64,000 bases of DNA from Thermodesulfovibrio sp. 3462-1 (GTDB lineage: Bacteria > Nitrospirota > Thermodesulfovibrionia > Thermodesulfovibrionales > Thermodesulfovibrionaceae). The first letter of the stretch is position 1. Every line of letters begins with the position of its first letter. The notes under the pieces were generated by a model, which did no database searches, had not been told where the DNA came from, and saw only the letters and a program-made list of their open reading frames with translations. The translations under genes and the position numbers were made by a program. Positions 7,875-16,592 of the stretch are shown piece after piece. The stretch covers positions 1,528,501 through 1,592,500 of the forward strand of contig NZ_CP144374.1 in the NCBI RefSeq assembly GCF_040451425.1, given 5' to 3'.

Positions 7875-9773
7875 ATGAATTTTAAAAACTTTTTCCTTCC
7901 TGCTTCTTTCTTTTTTATTATCTTCCTTTATCTCTTCTCACTTCCTCCAATTCTTTCAACAGGTGATGGAGGAGAACTTATAGCAGCATCATTCGGACTT
8001 GGCAGTCCTCATCCTTCAGGCTATCCTCTTTATGTTCAGATTGGTAAAATATTCAGTCTTCTTCCTGCTGGGAACATTGGAATCAGAGTTGAGTTAATCT
8101 CAGTTTTTTTCTCAATACTTACACTTTTTCTCGTATACTTTATGGTTTTTAAACTTTCAGGACAGAATCTTGAGGCATCCTTTGCTGCTATTGCATCTGT
8201 GATTTTTCTTGCTCTGTCCTACTCATTCTTTGGACAGAGCATAGTGGCAAAGTTTTATACTTTAAACTCTTTTTTTGTTATGCTTTTAATTTTATGTGGG
8301 ACAATTGTAGTTTTAAATGGATATGACAGAAGAATGCAATTTATTGCTTCATTTATTTTGGGGCTTACGCTTTCAGCGCATCATACAGGATTTATGATGA
8401 TTGTACCCCTTGGTGTTCTTGGATTTTTTTATTTCAGAAATTTTTTACGAAATCTTCCATTGAGTTTTCTCTTTTTCTTCCTTGGCTTTTCAGTTAATCT
8501 TTATCTCTTTATAAGAGACATGAAAGGAAATCTTTTCACCATGATACCTGTAATTGACATGGATTCTTTCTTAAAGGTTTTTTTAAGAAAAAACTATGGA
8601 GCAGGTTCATCAATTGATGTTACAGCCTCTGGTTTTGTTAATTTTTATGGATATTTCTACGCTTTTAAAAACTATCTTTACCTTATTGAAAAAAATTTTA
8701 CTTTGTTTTCTATACCTTTTTTTATTCTTGGAGTTGTGTGGCTCTTTAAAAAATCAAAAAAACTTTTTATATTTGTTTTAACATCCTTTTTTATCTATTC
8801 AATTTTTCTTGCAAAGTTAACATTTTCAATGCAAAATCCTGACATTCATGAACTTTATGTGATAGGACATCAATATTTTATTCCATCCTTTGCCATTTAC
8901 TGTGGTATAGTCGGGTTGGGGAGTTATTTTATATATAGCATTTTTGAAAAATATGGTTTTTACTCTCTTAAAAAAATTGTTCCAATTATTGTAATTTTCT
9001 TCCCTTTATTAATGATATTTGACAGGCTCACAGATCAGTATCAGGGAAAAAACTATGTTCCCTATTCGCATACAAAAGGGATTTTTACATCTCTACCAGT
9101 AGCATCAATTTATATGACCTACGGAGACAATCATGCTTTTCAGGGATGGTATTTAAAACTTGTTGGAAGATACAGAGAAGACATATGTCATATTGTTCTT
9201 GATGACTATAAAACCATGGTCTGGGCACTGCATGGCTGTAAACCCTATAGCCTTTACAGAGGACTTTTTCCTGAATTTTTTGATGGAAATTTGATAGATC
9301 TCACTGAAAAATACAGATATTACTCAATCATTGCTTTATCAGAAAAACATCCCCTTTATACCGTGGTTGACAGTTACCCTTATTTTTATATCTTCATTTA
9401 TCTTGGAAAATCATCGGATAAAAGAAATTTTGATACATTTTTCATGGAAAGGATGAAAAAAATTGAACCTTTTTTAAATTATGAAGACTGCCTCACCCAT
9501 ACAACAGACGATGTTTACACGCTTCAGCTATGTAATTTTTCTACAATTGGATATATAAGCATCGCAAAAGCATATGAAAAAGCATCCGATAAAGACATAG
9601 CAGAAGTGGTATTTGATCAGAAATTAAGCTACGGCGATTTTACAGCACCCTTTAGGATGAAGCTTAAGGTTAATGATGAAAATGAAAAATATCTCAGCAT
9701 TTACAATGCAGTAAAAAAATACAATAAAATGGATAAATTTCACCTATCAGGGAAAAAAAATGAAAAAGATTAG
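7875..9773 (+). CDS. DUF2723 / TMEM260-like multi-span membrane glycosyltransferase
   Basis: A 632-residue protein with about ten membrane helices in its first 390 residues and a soluble C-terminal part. The first loop reads TGDGGELIAASFGLGSPHPS followed by GYPLY, the hallmark of DUF2723 proteins, which belong to the GT-C fold and include the TMEM260 protein O-mannosyltransferases. The acidic residues in this loop would be catalytic. It lies between the pilin gene and a GT9 glycosyltransferase, so a role in glycosylating pilin or a surface polymer is plausible, but the donor and acceptor are unknown. It overlaps the next gene by 14 bp. Confidence 0.8.
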   Translation: MNFKNFFLPASFFFIIFLYLFSLPPILSTGDGGELIAASFGLGSPHPSGYPLYVQIGKIFSLLPAGNIGIRVELISVFFSILTLFLVYFMVFKLSGQNLEASFAAIASVIFLALSYSFFGQSIVAKFYTLNSFFVMLLILCGTIVVLNGYDRRMQFIASFILGLTLSAHHTGFMMIVPLGVLGFFYFRNFLRNLPLSFLFFFLGFSVNLYLFIRDMKGNLFTMIPVIDMDSFLKVFLRKNYGAGSSIDVTASGFVNFYGYFYAFKNYLYLIEKNFTLFSIPFFILGVVWLFKKSKKLFIFVLTSFFIYSIFLAKLTFSMQNPDIHELYVIGHQYFIPSFAIYCGIVGLGSYFIYSIFEKYGFYSLKKIVPIIVIFFPLLMIFDRLTDQYQGKNYVPYSHTKGIFTSLPVASIYMTYGDNHAFQGWYLKLVGRYREDICHIVLDDYKTMVWALHGCKPYSLYRGLFPEFFDGNLIDLTEKYRYYSIIALSEKHPLYTVVDSYPYFYIFIYLGKSSDKRNFDTFFMERMKKIEPFLNYEDCLTHTTDDVYTLQLCNFSTIGYISIAKAYEKASDKDIAEVVFDQKLSYGDFTAPFRMKLKVNDENEKYLSIYNAVKKYNKMDKFHLSGKKNEKD

Positions 9774-10383
9774 TTTATTTTTTCTCACAGTGCTTTTCAT
9801 AATGCTTTTAATTCTTTATCTAAGACTTTTTTTACAGCAAAAAGACTTTATTAATGAAGCAAAACAAACAAATAGTCCAGTAAAAGCAATCAGTTATTAT
9901 GAAAGAGTTATTCTGTCATATATCCCATTGAGTCCTTATAACAGAGAGGCAGTTAATGGAATTCTTGAGCAATGTAAAAAAATTGATAATGAACAGAAAC
10001 TTTACTGTTATGAAACATTGAGAAGCGCTCTTTATCAAGTAAGAAGCTTTTATCAGCCCTACAGAGAGGAAATTAAAAGGCTTGAACCTCTTATCGCAGA
10101 GATTAAGACACATGAGATGATTCAATGGAAATATAATAATCTTTCAGAGAGGGATTATCAGCGTCTTTACAATTATAATATTGAAATCCTACGTTATGAT
10201 GGTTCTCCATCTGTATTCTGGAGCATGGTGTCTGTTTTATCTCTTTTTGCATGGATTTGTTCTATTTGCTTTATAATTTTTAAAGGATTTAAAACTCCAA
10301 TAAATAAAAGATATCTCCTATGGGGATTGACAGGATTCATAGTGTTTTTTAGCCTATGGATTATAGGGCTTTATAATGCATAA
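9760..10383 (+). CDS. Hypothetical membrane protein
   Basis: A 207-residue protein of no family I recognise. One helix at the N-terminus (about residues 4-24) and two at the C-terminus (about 149-170 and 185-205) flank a helical, charged extracytoplasmic region of about 120 residues (KQTNSPVKAISYYERVILSY...). The middle resembles a short TPR-like helical segment. It is translationally coupled to the DUF2723 gene by overlap and is followed after 3 bp by the GT9 gene, so it likely acts with them. Confidence 0.7.
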   Translation: MKKISLFFLTVLFIMLLILYLRLFLQQKDFINEAKQTNSPVKAISYYERVILSYIPLSPYNREAVNGILEQCKKIDNEQKLYCYETLRSALYQVRSFYQPYREEIKRLEPLIAEIKTHEMIQWKYNNLSERDYQRLYNYNIEILRYDGSPSVFWSMVSVLSLFAWICSICFIIFKGFKTPINKRYLLWGLTGFIVFFSLWIIGLYNA

Positions 10384-10386
10384 GCC

Positions 10387-11421
10387 ATGAAAATTCTTAT
10401 TTTACCACTTTACGGAATAGGCGATACATTGATGACAACTCCAGCAATTGAGACTCTGAAAAAATCCATTGACTGCAAGATTGTCAATATATGCATGTTC
10501 AAAAGCACTTATGAAGTCCTTCAAAACAATCCCTTCATTGATGAACTCATTTATTTTCCATTTTTAGAACAGAGTTTTTTTAATTCGTTAAAATTTGTTT
10601 TTGCACTGAAAAGATTTGATTGCGCAATAAATTTTTATCCTTCAAACAGAAGGGAGTATAATTTATTGAGCTTTTTTACCAGAGCAAAAATCAGACTGGG
10701 GCATAGATATTTAAAAAGAGATTTAAGAGAGCTTAACTTTCTTAAAAATCGCACTTTAAAGGAAAACCCGGATCTCCACAATGTAGAAGAAAATCTCAGA
10801 ATTCTTGAGCTTCTTGGGATAAAAACAGATAATGCTCCAGCAATGAAGATTTATCTTGATCAAGAGGAAATTCAACAAGGAAAGGCATTTGTAAAAAAAC
10901 TTTCTCAAAAGTCAGTAAAAGTGGGTATTCATACAGGAACAAGTAGTTTTAAGGGACACAGACAGAGAAGATGGCAAAAGGAGAATTTTCTGGAACTTAT
11001 AAATAGTCTGCCAGATGTAGATTTTTTCCTCTTTGGCACAATAGAAGAAGAACAGGAAAATAAATTTATATTCAATAATGCGAAATATGGTAATGTAATT
11101 ATTATTCAAAATACACCTATTCGTAAAGTGGCATCAATCATTGCTCATCTTGATGCATTTGTTTCAAATGATTCAGGACTTATGCATCTTGCTGCTGCGG
11201 TAAAAGTACCTGTCGCAGCTATTTTTGGCCCTACAAATCCAAAATGGGTTTATCCATGGGGTGTAAAACACAGAATAGTAAGAGTTAATTTAAATTGTTC
11301 TCCATGTTTTTATTACTCTCCAGAACCTCTAAAATGTAAATCCGGGCTTGATTTTAAATGTTTAAAAGATATTGATGTTTCAATGGTAAAATCAGCATTG
11401 GAGTCATTAATTAAATCATAA
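10387..11421 (+). CDS. Glycosyltransferase family 9 (heptosyltransferase-like)
   Basis: A 344-residue GT-B enzyme related to ADP-heptose:LPS heptosyltransferases. The N-terminus MKILILPLYGIGDTLMTTPA is the GT9 signature, and the C-terminal donor-binding region has VSNDSGLMHLAAAVKVPVAA and IFGPTNP. A Cys-containing tail (NCSPCFYY...CLKDI) is common in heptosyltransferase-like proteins. It may act in LPS core or surface glycan assembly; the sugar cannot be told from sequence. Third gene of a likely glycosylation operon starting at 7875. Confidence 0.88.
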   Translation: MKILILPLYGIGDTLMTTPAIETLKKSIDCKIVNICMFKSTYEVLQNNPFIDELIYFPFLEQSFFNSLKFVFALKRFDCAINFYPSNRREYNLLSFFTRAKIRLGHRYLKRDLRELNFLKNRTLKENPDLHNVEENLRILELLGIKTDNAPAMKIYLDQEEIQQGKAFVKKLSQKSVKVGIHTGTSSFKGHRQRRWQKENFLELINSLPDVDFFLFGTIEEEQENKFIFNNAKYGNVIIIQNTPIRKVASIIAHLDAFVSNDSGLMHLAAAVKVPVAAIFGPTNPKWVYPWGVKHRIVRVNLNCSPCFYYSPEPLKCKSGLDFKCLKDIDVSMVKSALESLIKS

Positions 11422-11521
11422 ATCTAATTTTACCCTTTCCTTCTCTTTTAGCTAAATAAGCGCATTGGTCAGCTTCTTTTAAAAGAAAATTTGACATTCC
11501 CATAATTTTTTCTGGCATCAT
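11411..11521 (-). pseudogene. Relic of a GGDEF (diguanylate cyclase) C-terminus
   Basis: On the minus strand the gap between the GT9 and DUF1992 genes encodes about 30 residues ending NFLLKEADQCAYLAKREGKG and KIRFMI, then stop. This matches the last helix and strand of GGDEF domains (LL..AD.ALY.AK..GKNRV). Nothing upstream in this frame continues the domain: the frame runs into the opposite strand of the DUF1992 gene. It is best read as the leftover 3' end of a deleted diguanylate cyclase gene. Confidence 0.6.
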
Positions 11522-11528
11522 AAAATTA

Positions 11529-11897
11529 ATGAACATATTTGAAAAAATTGCTGAAGAAAAAATCCGGGAAGCAATGCAGCAGGGAATTTTTGATAACCTT
11601 CCCAATAAAGGAAAACCTTTAGAACTGGAAGACTTTAGCTGGGTTCCTGAAGATTTAAGACTTGCCTATAAGATTCTTAAAAATGCAGGATGTATTCCAC
11701 CAGAGATGGAAATTAGAAAAGAAATAATTGACCTTAAAGAACTTCTCAAAACAATAGATGACGATGAAGAGAGAATTAAAAAAATCAGAGAGCTCAATTT
11801 TAAGTTACTGAAGTTCAACATTGGAAGAAAACAGCCCTTTTATCTTGAAGACTTCCCTGAATATGAAGATAAAATAATAAAAAAATTTATAGGATAA
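11529..11897 (+). CDS. DUF1992 protein (DnaJ-homologue C28-type domain)
   Basis: A 122-residue protein consisting of the DUF1992 domain: FEKIAEEKIREAMQQGIFDN, then LPNKGKPLELED and the VPEDLRLAYKILKNAG segment. The family is widespread, and its human relative is DNAJC28, but no biochemical role is established. A charged helix fills the C-terminal half. It ends 1 nt before the minus-strand tRNA-Ser. Confidence 0.85.
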   Translation: MNIFEKIAEEKIREAMQQGIFDNLPNKGKPLELEDFSWVPEDLRLAYKILKNAGCIPPEMEIRKEIIDLKELLKTIDDDEERIKKIRELNFKLLKFNIGRKQPFYLEDFPEYEDKIIKKFIG

Positions 11898-11982
11898 CGG
11901 AGAGGGAGGGATTCGAACCCCCGGTGGTTTTACCCACAGCGGTTTTCGAGACCGCCCCAATCGTCCACTCTGGCACCTCTCC
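11898..11982 (-). tRNA. tRNA-Ser (CGA)
   Basis: On the minus strand a full class II tRNA folds: acceptor GGAGAGG with CCTCTCC, discriminator G, anticodon stem GCGGT/ACCGC with loop CTCGAAA giving anticodon CGA, a long variable arm (TGTGGGTAAAACCACCG region) and T-loop GTTCGAATC. The long variable arm confirms serine. The CCA end is not encoded, so it needs the CCA-adding activity, perhaps from the gene at 18963. Confidence 0.95.
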
Positions 11983-12016
11983 AGAAGGTTTATAATAAAT
12001 TATATCACTTATAAAA
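11983..12016. promoter_or_regulatory. Divergent promoter region between tRNA-Ser and mnmA
   Basis: Only 34 bp separate the 5' end of the tRNA gene from the mnmA ATG. The stretch is nearly all A/T with a plus-strand TATAAT at 11991-11996 and TATAA-like boxes on both strands, so divergent promoters must share it. No Shine-Dalgarno sequence precedes the mnmA ATG. Confidence 0.4.
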
Positions 12017-13045
12017 ATGGAAAAAGTAGTTGTTGCGATGAGTGGAGGTATTGACTCAGCTGTTACAGCCTATTTATTTATCAAAGAAAAAAGGGCTGTA
12101 GAAGGAGTTTTTTTTATTCTCTTTGACGAGCCACCAAACATAGAACTGGCAAAGAAAACTGCGGATTTTCTCAGAATAAAGCTTCATATTGAAGACCTAA
12201 GAGAAGATTTTAAAAGATATGTTATCAATCCCTTTTTTGAAAGATACAAAAAGGGACTCACGCCAAATCCATGTATTCTTTGCAATAAATACATAAAATT
12301 TCCCGCTCTTAAAAAAATTGCTGATAAGGTATCTGCGAATTTTTTTGCCACAGGTCATTATGCGAGAGTGTTGAAAAAAAACGACAAATGCTTTCTTCTT
12401 AAAGGTATTGACAAAAAAAAAGATCAATCCTACTTTCTTTATGGAATAAACAGATTATTTCTTAATCAACTTCTTTTACCTCTTGGAGAATATACAAAAC
12501 AGCAAGTTAAAGAAATTGCTCAGCAGGCTCAAATTCCTTCTAAAGTTGCTGAGGAAAGTGCAGAAGTCTGCTTTCTCAAAGACAAAAGATACTATGAGAT
12601 TCTTAAGCCAGCATCTTATGGCCCTATAATTGAAGCATCAACTGGAAAAATTATTGGACAGCATAGAGGAATACATCTTTTTACCATTGGACAAAGAAAA
12701 AGACTGGGAATTTCATCTCCCTATCCTCTTTACGTAGTAAAAATAGAGCCGGCTATAAATGCAGTCTATGTTGATTCAAAGGAAAAGGCTTTTATGAAAG
12801 AATTTTATGTTAATCAACTGAACTGGCTTGTTGAGCCTGAAACTAATAGTTTTACCTGTGATGTTAAAATTCGCTATGCCATGAATCCTGAGAAAGCCTT
12901 CGTAATCATAATTGATAAAGACAGAGTCAGAGTAACTTTTGATGAGCCTCAGTTTGCACCAACACCCGGGCAGAGTGCTGTTTTTTATAATGATGAAGTT
13001 GTTTTAGGTGGAGGAATAATTACGGAGACAGTGCAAGGCTTCTGA
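12017..13045 (+). CDS. mnmA: tRNA-specific 2-thiouridylase MnmA
   Basis: A 342-residue cytoplasmic enzyme that thiolates U34 of tRNA-Lys, -Glu and -Gln. The ATP PP-loop is MSGGIDSA near residue 8. The catalytic Cys pair is seen in NPCILCNKYIKF (about residue 85) and SAEVCFLKD (about residue 183). The C-terminal beta domain includes GQHRGIHLFTIGQRKRLGI and ends near the conserved GQSAVFY. Length is normal. Its last 26 bp overlap the convergent argC gene. Confidence 0.95.
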   Translation: MEKVVVAMSGGIDSAVTAYLFIKEKRAVEGVFFILFDEPPNIELAKKTADFLRIKLHIEDLREDFKRYVINPFFERYKKGLTPNPCILCNKYIKFPALKKIADKVSANFFATGHYARVLKKNDKCFLLKGIDKKKDQSYFLYGINRLFLNQLLLPLGEYTKQQVKEIAQQAQIPSKVAEESAEVCFLKDKRYYEILKPASYGPIIEASTGKIIGQHRGIHLFTIGQRKRLGISSPYPLYVVKIEPAINAVYVDSKEKAFMKEFYVNQLNWLVEPETNSFTCDVKIRYAMNPEKAFVIIIDKDRVRVTFDEPQFAPTPGQSAVFYNDEVVLGGGIITETVQGF

Positions 13046-14060
13046 GAGCCTTTGTCTCATCAATTCCAAACATAATGTTCATGTTCTGCACAGCCTGTCC
13101 TGATGCACCTTTTACAAGATTGTCTATAGCAGAGACAAGAATAAGCCTTTTTGTGCGGGGATTAACAACTGTACCAATGTAACAGTAGTTTGTTCCTTTT
13201 ACATGCTTTATACCAGGGATTTCACCTTCTGGCAGAATCTGAATAAATGGCTCATTCTGATACTGTTGTCTAAGAATTTCTATTGCATCAGCAGTGGATA
13301 AATCTTTGTTCATACTGGCATATATTGTTGATAAAATTCCTCTGTTTAAGGGCAATAGATGGGTTGTAAAATCAATGGTTATTGAACTGCCAAAGGCAAA
13401 ACCAAGTTCCTGCTCTATCTCAGGTGTGTGTCTATGTTTTGCCACATTGTAAGCCCTGAAATCCTCATTTACCTCACAATAGTTTAAACTGATTTCAGCT
13501 TTCCTTCCTGCTCCAGAAACACCAGAGCAGGAATCAATAATAATTGTAGATGCCTCAATCAGTTTATTCTTTAAAAAAGGATAAAGAGGAAGAATCACAC
13601 TTGTAGGATAACATCCTGGATTGGCTATGAGTGTTGCTTTCTTTATTTGTTCCCTGTAAATTTCTGGCAATCCATAAACTGCTTCTTTAAGTAGCTCAGG
13701 ATATAAATGTTGAGTTTTATACCATTGTTCATAAATACTTGCATTCTTAATTCTGAAATCAGCAGAAAGGTCAATTACTTTTTTGCCAGCCTGAAAAAGT
13801 TCTGCAGCCACCTGTTGAGATTTTCCATGGGGGAGTGCAAGAAAATAAACATCTGCCCTACTTTTGATTTTTTCAATTTGAAGACTTTCAAATTTAAGCT
13901 CTTTATAAATAAAAAAAGCAGGGAAAATCTCTGAAACTTTTATCCCTGCTGATTTTTCAGAAGTAACTCCGACTATCTCAACTTCATCATGCAGAGCAAG
14001 AATTCTTAAAAGCTCACTTCCTGTATAGCCACTTCCTCCGCATATGAAAACTTTTAGCAT
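13020..14060 (-). CDS. argC: N-acetyl-gamma-glutamyl-phosphate reductase
   Basis: A 346-residue NADPH-dependent enzyme of arginine synthesis. The Rossmann loop CGGSGYTGSELLR starts at residue 7, and the catalytic Cys is in IANPGCYPTS near residue 150. The conserved HRHTPEIEQEL and the C-terminal KGASGQAVQNMN segment are present. It follows rpsI by 1 nt, so arginine synthesis is read from the ribosomal-protein operon rplM-rpsI-argC. Confidence 0.95.
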   Translation of the reverse strand: MLKVFICGGSGYTGSELLRILALHDEVEIVGVTSEKSAGIKVSEIFPAFFIYKELKFESLQIEKIKSRADVYFLALPHGKSQQVAAELFQAGKKVIDLSADFRIKNASIYEQWYKTQHLYPELLKEAVYGLPEIYREQIKKATLIANPGCYPTSVILPLYPFLKNKLIEASTIIIDSCSGVSGAGRKAEISLNYCEVNEDFRAYNVAKHRHTPEIEQELGFAFGSSITIDFTTHLLPLNRGILSTIYASMNKDLSTADAIEILRQQYQNEPFIQILPEGEIPGIKHVKGTNYCYIGTVVNPRTKRLILVSAIDNLVKGASGQAVQNMNIMFGIDETKALRSLALSP

Positions 14061-14061
14061 T

Positions 14062-14457
14062 TTATCTCTTGGAGAACTGAAATCTCTTTCTTGCCTTTGG
14101 CTGTCCGTATTTCTTTCTCTCTACCTCTCTTGGGTCTCTTGTAAGAAGTCCTTCTTTTTTGAGCTTTGGCTTAAGGTCTGGATTAAGATTTACAAGAGCT
14201 CTTGCAATTCCATGCCTGATAGCTCCAGCCTGACCACTTAAACCACCTCCATCAACTTTTACAATTGCATCATACTTGCCAGTCACACCTGCTACATGAA
14301 AAGGTTGCATAAGTATCATTCTCAGGGTTTCTCTTGGAAAATACTCTTCCACTGGTTTTTCATTAACTGTGATTTTCCCTGAGCCAGGCATTAGGATTAC
14401 CCTTGCGATTGACCTTTTTCTTCTTCCTGTAGCTAAATTTTCAGCCATTATCTTCAC
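14062..14457 (-). CDS. rpsI: 30S ribosomal protein S9
   Basis: A 131-residue small-subunit protein. [18 protein letters not shown] and the basic C-terminal tail [12 protein letters not shown], which reaches the decoding centre, are diagnostic. The start could also be the ATG four codons downstream ([13 protein letters not shown]), which gives the usual N-terminus. It is paired with rplM as in nearly all bacteria. Confidence 0.96.
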   Translation of the reverse strand: MKIMAENLATGRRKRSIARVILMPGSGKITVNEKPVEEYFPRETLRMILMQPFHVAGVTGKYDAIVKVDGGGLSGQAGAIRHGIARALVNLNPDLKPKLKKEGLLTRDPREVERKKYGQPKARKRFQFSKR

Positions 14458-14465
14458 CTCAAAAA

Positions 14466-14897
14466 TTAACTTATTTTCAGAGGTTCAGGCTTCTGTGCAG
14501 CATGAGGATGCTCCGAACCTCTGTAAACTTTCAGTTTTTTTATCATTTTTCTGCCCAGTCTTGTTTTTGGAAGCATGCCCCAGACAGCATCAACAATAAC
14601 TTCCTCAGGTTCTTTTTCAAGCCTTTCTTTAAGAGTTTCTGCTTTGAGATTGCCCATAAAACCAGTGTGATGATAATAAACTTTGTCAGTAAGTTTTTTT
14701 CCAGTTATCTTAATCTTCTCAGCATTGATAATTATAACAAAGTCTCCATTATCTACATTGGGAGTATAAGTTGGTTTGTGCTTGCCCATCAAAATCTTTG
14801 CGATTCTTGATGCAAATCTCCCAAGAGTCTGCCCATTTGCATCTGCAATATACCACTGTCTGTTAACTTCTTCTTTTTTTACAAAAGCGGTTTTCAT
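14466..14897 (-). CDS. rplM: 50S ribosomal protein L13
   Basis: A 143-residue large-subunit protein with [20 protein letters not shown] near the N-terminus, [12 protein letters not shown] in the middle and [15 protein letters not shown] near residue 105. First gene of rplM-rpsI-argC; a Shine-Dalgarno GAGG is upstream. Normal length. Confidence 0.97.
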   Translation of the reverse strand: MKTAFVKKEEVNRQWYIADANGQTLGRFASRIAKILMGKHKPTYTPNVDNGDFVIIINAEKIKITGKKLTDKVYYHHTGFMGNLKAETLKERLEKEPEEVIVDAVWGMLPKTRLGRKMIKKLKVYRGSEHPHAAQKPEPLKIS

Positions 14898-14950
14898 TTT
14901 TATACCTCACCCCTAAAAATTTAATTATGAGCTAAAATTATAAAATACCT

Positions 14951-14980
14951 TAAAAATTAATTATTTGTCAAATAATTAAG
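14951..14980 (-). terminator. A/T-rich terminator of the metallo-hydrolase gene
   Basis: Read on the minus strand, TTAATTATTT, loop GAC, AAATAATTAA forms a perfect 10-bp stem that starts at the stop codon of the 14976 gene and is followed by TTTTTA. The stem is A/T only, so strength is uncertain. Confidence 0.5.
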
Positions 14981-15716
14981 GGATTGTCTCTATAAATGCA
15001 TATTTTGGTTCATGAAGAGGAATAACCATATCAGTCATCTCTTTAGCTTTTAAAACTATGTCATAGGCTTCATAGGAATTTATAAGGGTTCCTGGAGGAA
15101 TCACCTCCATGCCCATACCAAGGATTTTTGGTGGAGGATTAAGGTTTTCTTCAATTATACAAAATCCTGTTATTAAAAAATTGCCTTTTTCAGTATTTAT
15201 GAGAACAGACATACCGCCCGGAGTATGGGCTGGCATATGAATCATTTTTATTCCTGGAAGAACTTCTGTATCTTCCTTTAATGGTATAATCTGACCATTG
15301 CTTTCAATCTCAGTAATAAAGTCTTCGTTGTATCTAAAATCAAGGGGATGAGGATTATGAACCTGCTTAAGCTCATTTTCATGAACATAAAATATGGCAT
15401 TCACGCATTTTGAATCATTTTCACAATGGTCATTATGTAGATGTGTGTGTATTACAATATCAATATCTTCAGGCTTTAACCCCCATTTTGCAAGCCCTTC
15501 CTCAAATTTGTAAACTTTTCCAACAGCTTTTTCAATCTCAGTTGAACTACGAGGAGCAAACTCTCCTGTATCCACCAGAATGTTCTTGTTTCCACCCTCA
15601 ATATACCATGAAAATATAGGTATAACAAATGGTTTACCATAGTCATGTTGATAGGTCATCATACCTTTGTCAAAAATTTTTGCTCCTACTACAATTGGAT
15701 GAATCCTGTAAATCAT
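14976..15716 (-). CDS. Metallo-beta-lactamase-fold hydrolase, N-acyl homoserine lactonase-like
   Basis: A 246-residue hydrolase with the zinc motif HTHLHNDHCEN (HxHxxDH-type with an extra His), a later AHTPGG loop His and a C-terminal PLHEPKY His. These are the ligands of the AHL-lactonase branch. The substrate is not known; lactonase annotation is by family only, and relatives in anaerobes may hydrolyse other esters or lactones. It is a single-gene unit with its own terminator. Confidence 0.82.
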   Translation of the reverse strand: MIYRIHPIVVGAKIFDKGMMTYQHDYGKPFVIPIFSWYIEGGNKNILVDTGEFAPRSSTEIEKAVGKVYKFEEGLAKWGLKPEDIDIVIHTHLHNDHCENDSKCVNAIFYVHENELKQVHNPHPLDFRYNEDFITEIESNGQIIPLKEDTEVLPGIKMIHMPAHTPGGMSVLINTEKGNFLITGFCIIEENLNPPPKILGMGMEVIPPGTLINSYEAYDIVLKAKEMTDMVIPLHEPKYAFIETIP

Positions 15717-15830
15717 TTTATTATATTAAGTATTTTTTACAAAATTATGTCAAGTTCATTTTCTAATTTAAAAATTCCTTTCGGAAATGATCTAATAAAA
15801 TAACAGAGAAAGTCATCTGTCCTAAAAATT

Positions 15831-16535
15831 TTAAACTATTAATAAAGCGAGGTATTCTCTTATTGCTTTTGATGAAAGCGCAAAATTGCTAAATTTTGGT
15901 AAAAAACTGTAAATATTGTAATGGTTACTTTTTTTGAAATCTGCAGGATAAGGCAATACATTAAGGCCTGTTTTTTTAAAAAGTTTTTCTGCCCTCTTCA
16001 TATGATAGGCTGATGTAACAAGAATTAATTTTTTAAAATTCTTTTGCCTGCATATTTCACTGACATAAAAAGCATTCTGAGATGTATCCTTGCTTTTACT
16101 TTCTTCAATAATTTTACCAGATTCAACTCCCAATTCTTTTAACATTTGAGCAATTGCTGCTGCCTCTGAAATCTTTCCTTCTATAGCTCCACCAGAAACA
16201 ATAACAGGAAGTTTAGTTTTTTTATAAACCACATAGCCTGCAAATAACCTGTTTAATGTATCCTCATTAAGAGAGCCTACGGAATAGGTACCTCCTCCAA
16301 GTATAACAATGGCATCAGCATTTAATTCTTCAAAAGCTTTATGTCTTTCAAGTGGATAAAACAACAAATCCTTTACAGGCTCAATAGATATTAAATAAAC
16401 AAATAAAGCTGATAAAATTGCTAAAAAGCGAATAAATTTTCTTTTTTTCTCTAATACTGCTATCAAAAGAAAAATTATTATTAAGATGCCAGGTGGCAAA
16501 ATCAAGGAAGTCAGAAATTTTTTCAGAAAAAACAT
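15831..16535 (-). CDS. DUF218 (YdcF/SanA/ElyC-type) membrane protein
   Basis: A 234-residue protein with two N-terminal membrane helices (about 8-26 and 34-50) and a DUF218 domain: ADAIVILGGGTYSVGS near residue 75, LPVIVSGGA, then LVTSAYHMKRAEKLFKKTGL. ElyC and SanA, the characterised relatives, affect envelope integrity and undecaprenyl-phosphate-linked processes. The exact reaction is unsettled. Its ATG lies 7 nt after an extended -10 box, with divergent panC on the other side. Confidence 0.85.
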   Translation of the reverse strand: MFFLKKFLTSLILPPGILIIIFLLIAVLEKKRKFIRFLAILSALFVYLISIEPVKDLLFYPLERHKAFEELNADAIVILGGGTYSVGSLNEDTLNRLFAGYVVYKKTKLPVIVSGGAIEGKISEAAAIAQMLKELGVESGKIIEESKSKDTSQNAFYVSEICRQKNFKKLILVTSAYHMKRAEKLFKKTGLNVLPYPADFKKSNHYNIYSFLPKFSNFALSSKAIREYLALLIV

Positions 16536-16542
16536 AAAATTA

Positions 16543-16571
16543 AGTATAGCAAAATTGCCTGTTCAATGCAA
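16543..16571 (-). promoter_or_regulatory. Promoter of the DUF218 gene, predicted leaderless
   Basis: On the minus strand an extended -10, TGcTATACT, has its hexamer at 16543-16548. A weak -35 (TTGCAT, 16566-16571) lies 17 nt upstream. Only 7 nt separate the -10 from the ATG at 16535 and no Shine-Dalgarno is present. Its elements interleave with the panC promoter. Confidence 0.55.
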
Positions 16572-16584
16572 AATTAAGTATAAT
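16555..16584 (+). promoter_or_regulatory. Promoter of panC, predicted leaderless
   Basis: -35 TTGCCT (16555-16560), an 18-nt spacer and a perfect -10 TATAAT (16579-16584). The ATG at 16593 is 8 nt past the -10, so transcription should start within about 2 nt of the start codon. No Shine-Dalgarno sequence. Confidence 0.6.
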
Positions 16585-16592
16585 TTTAAATT

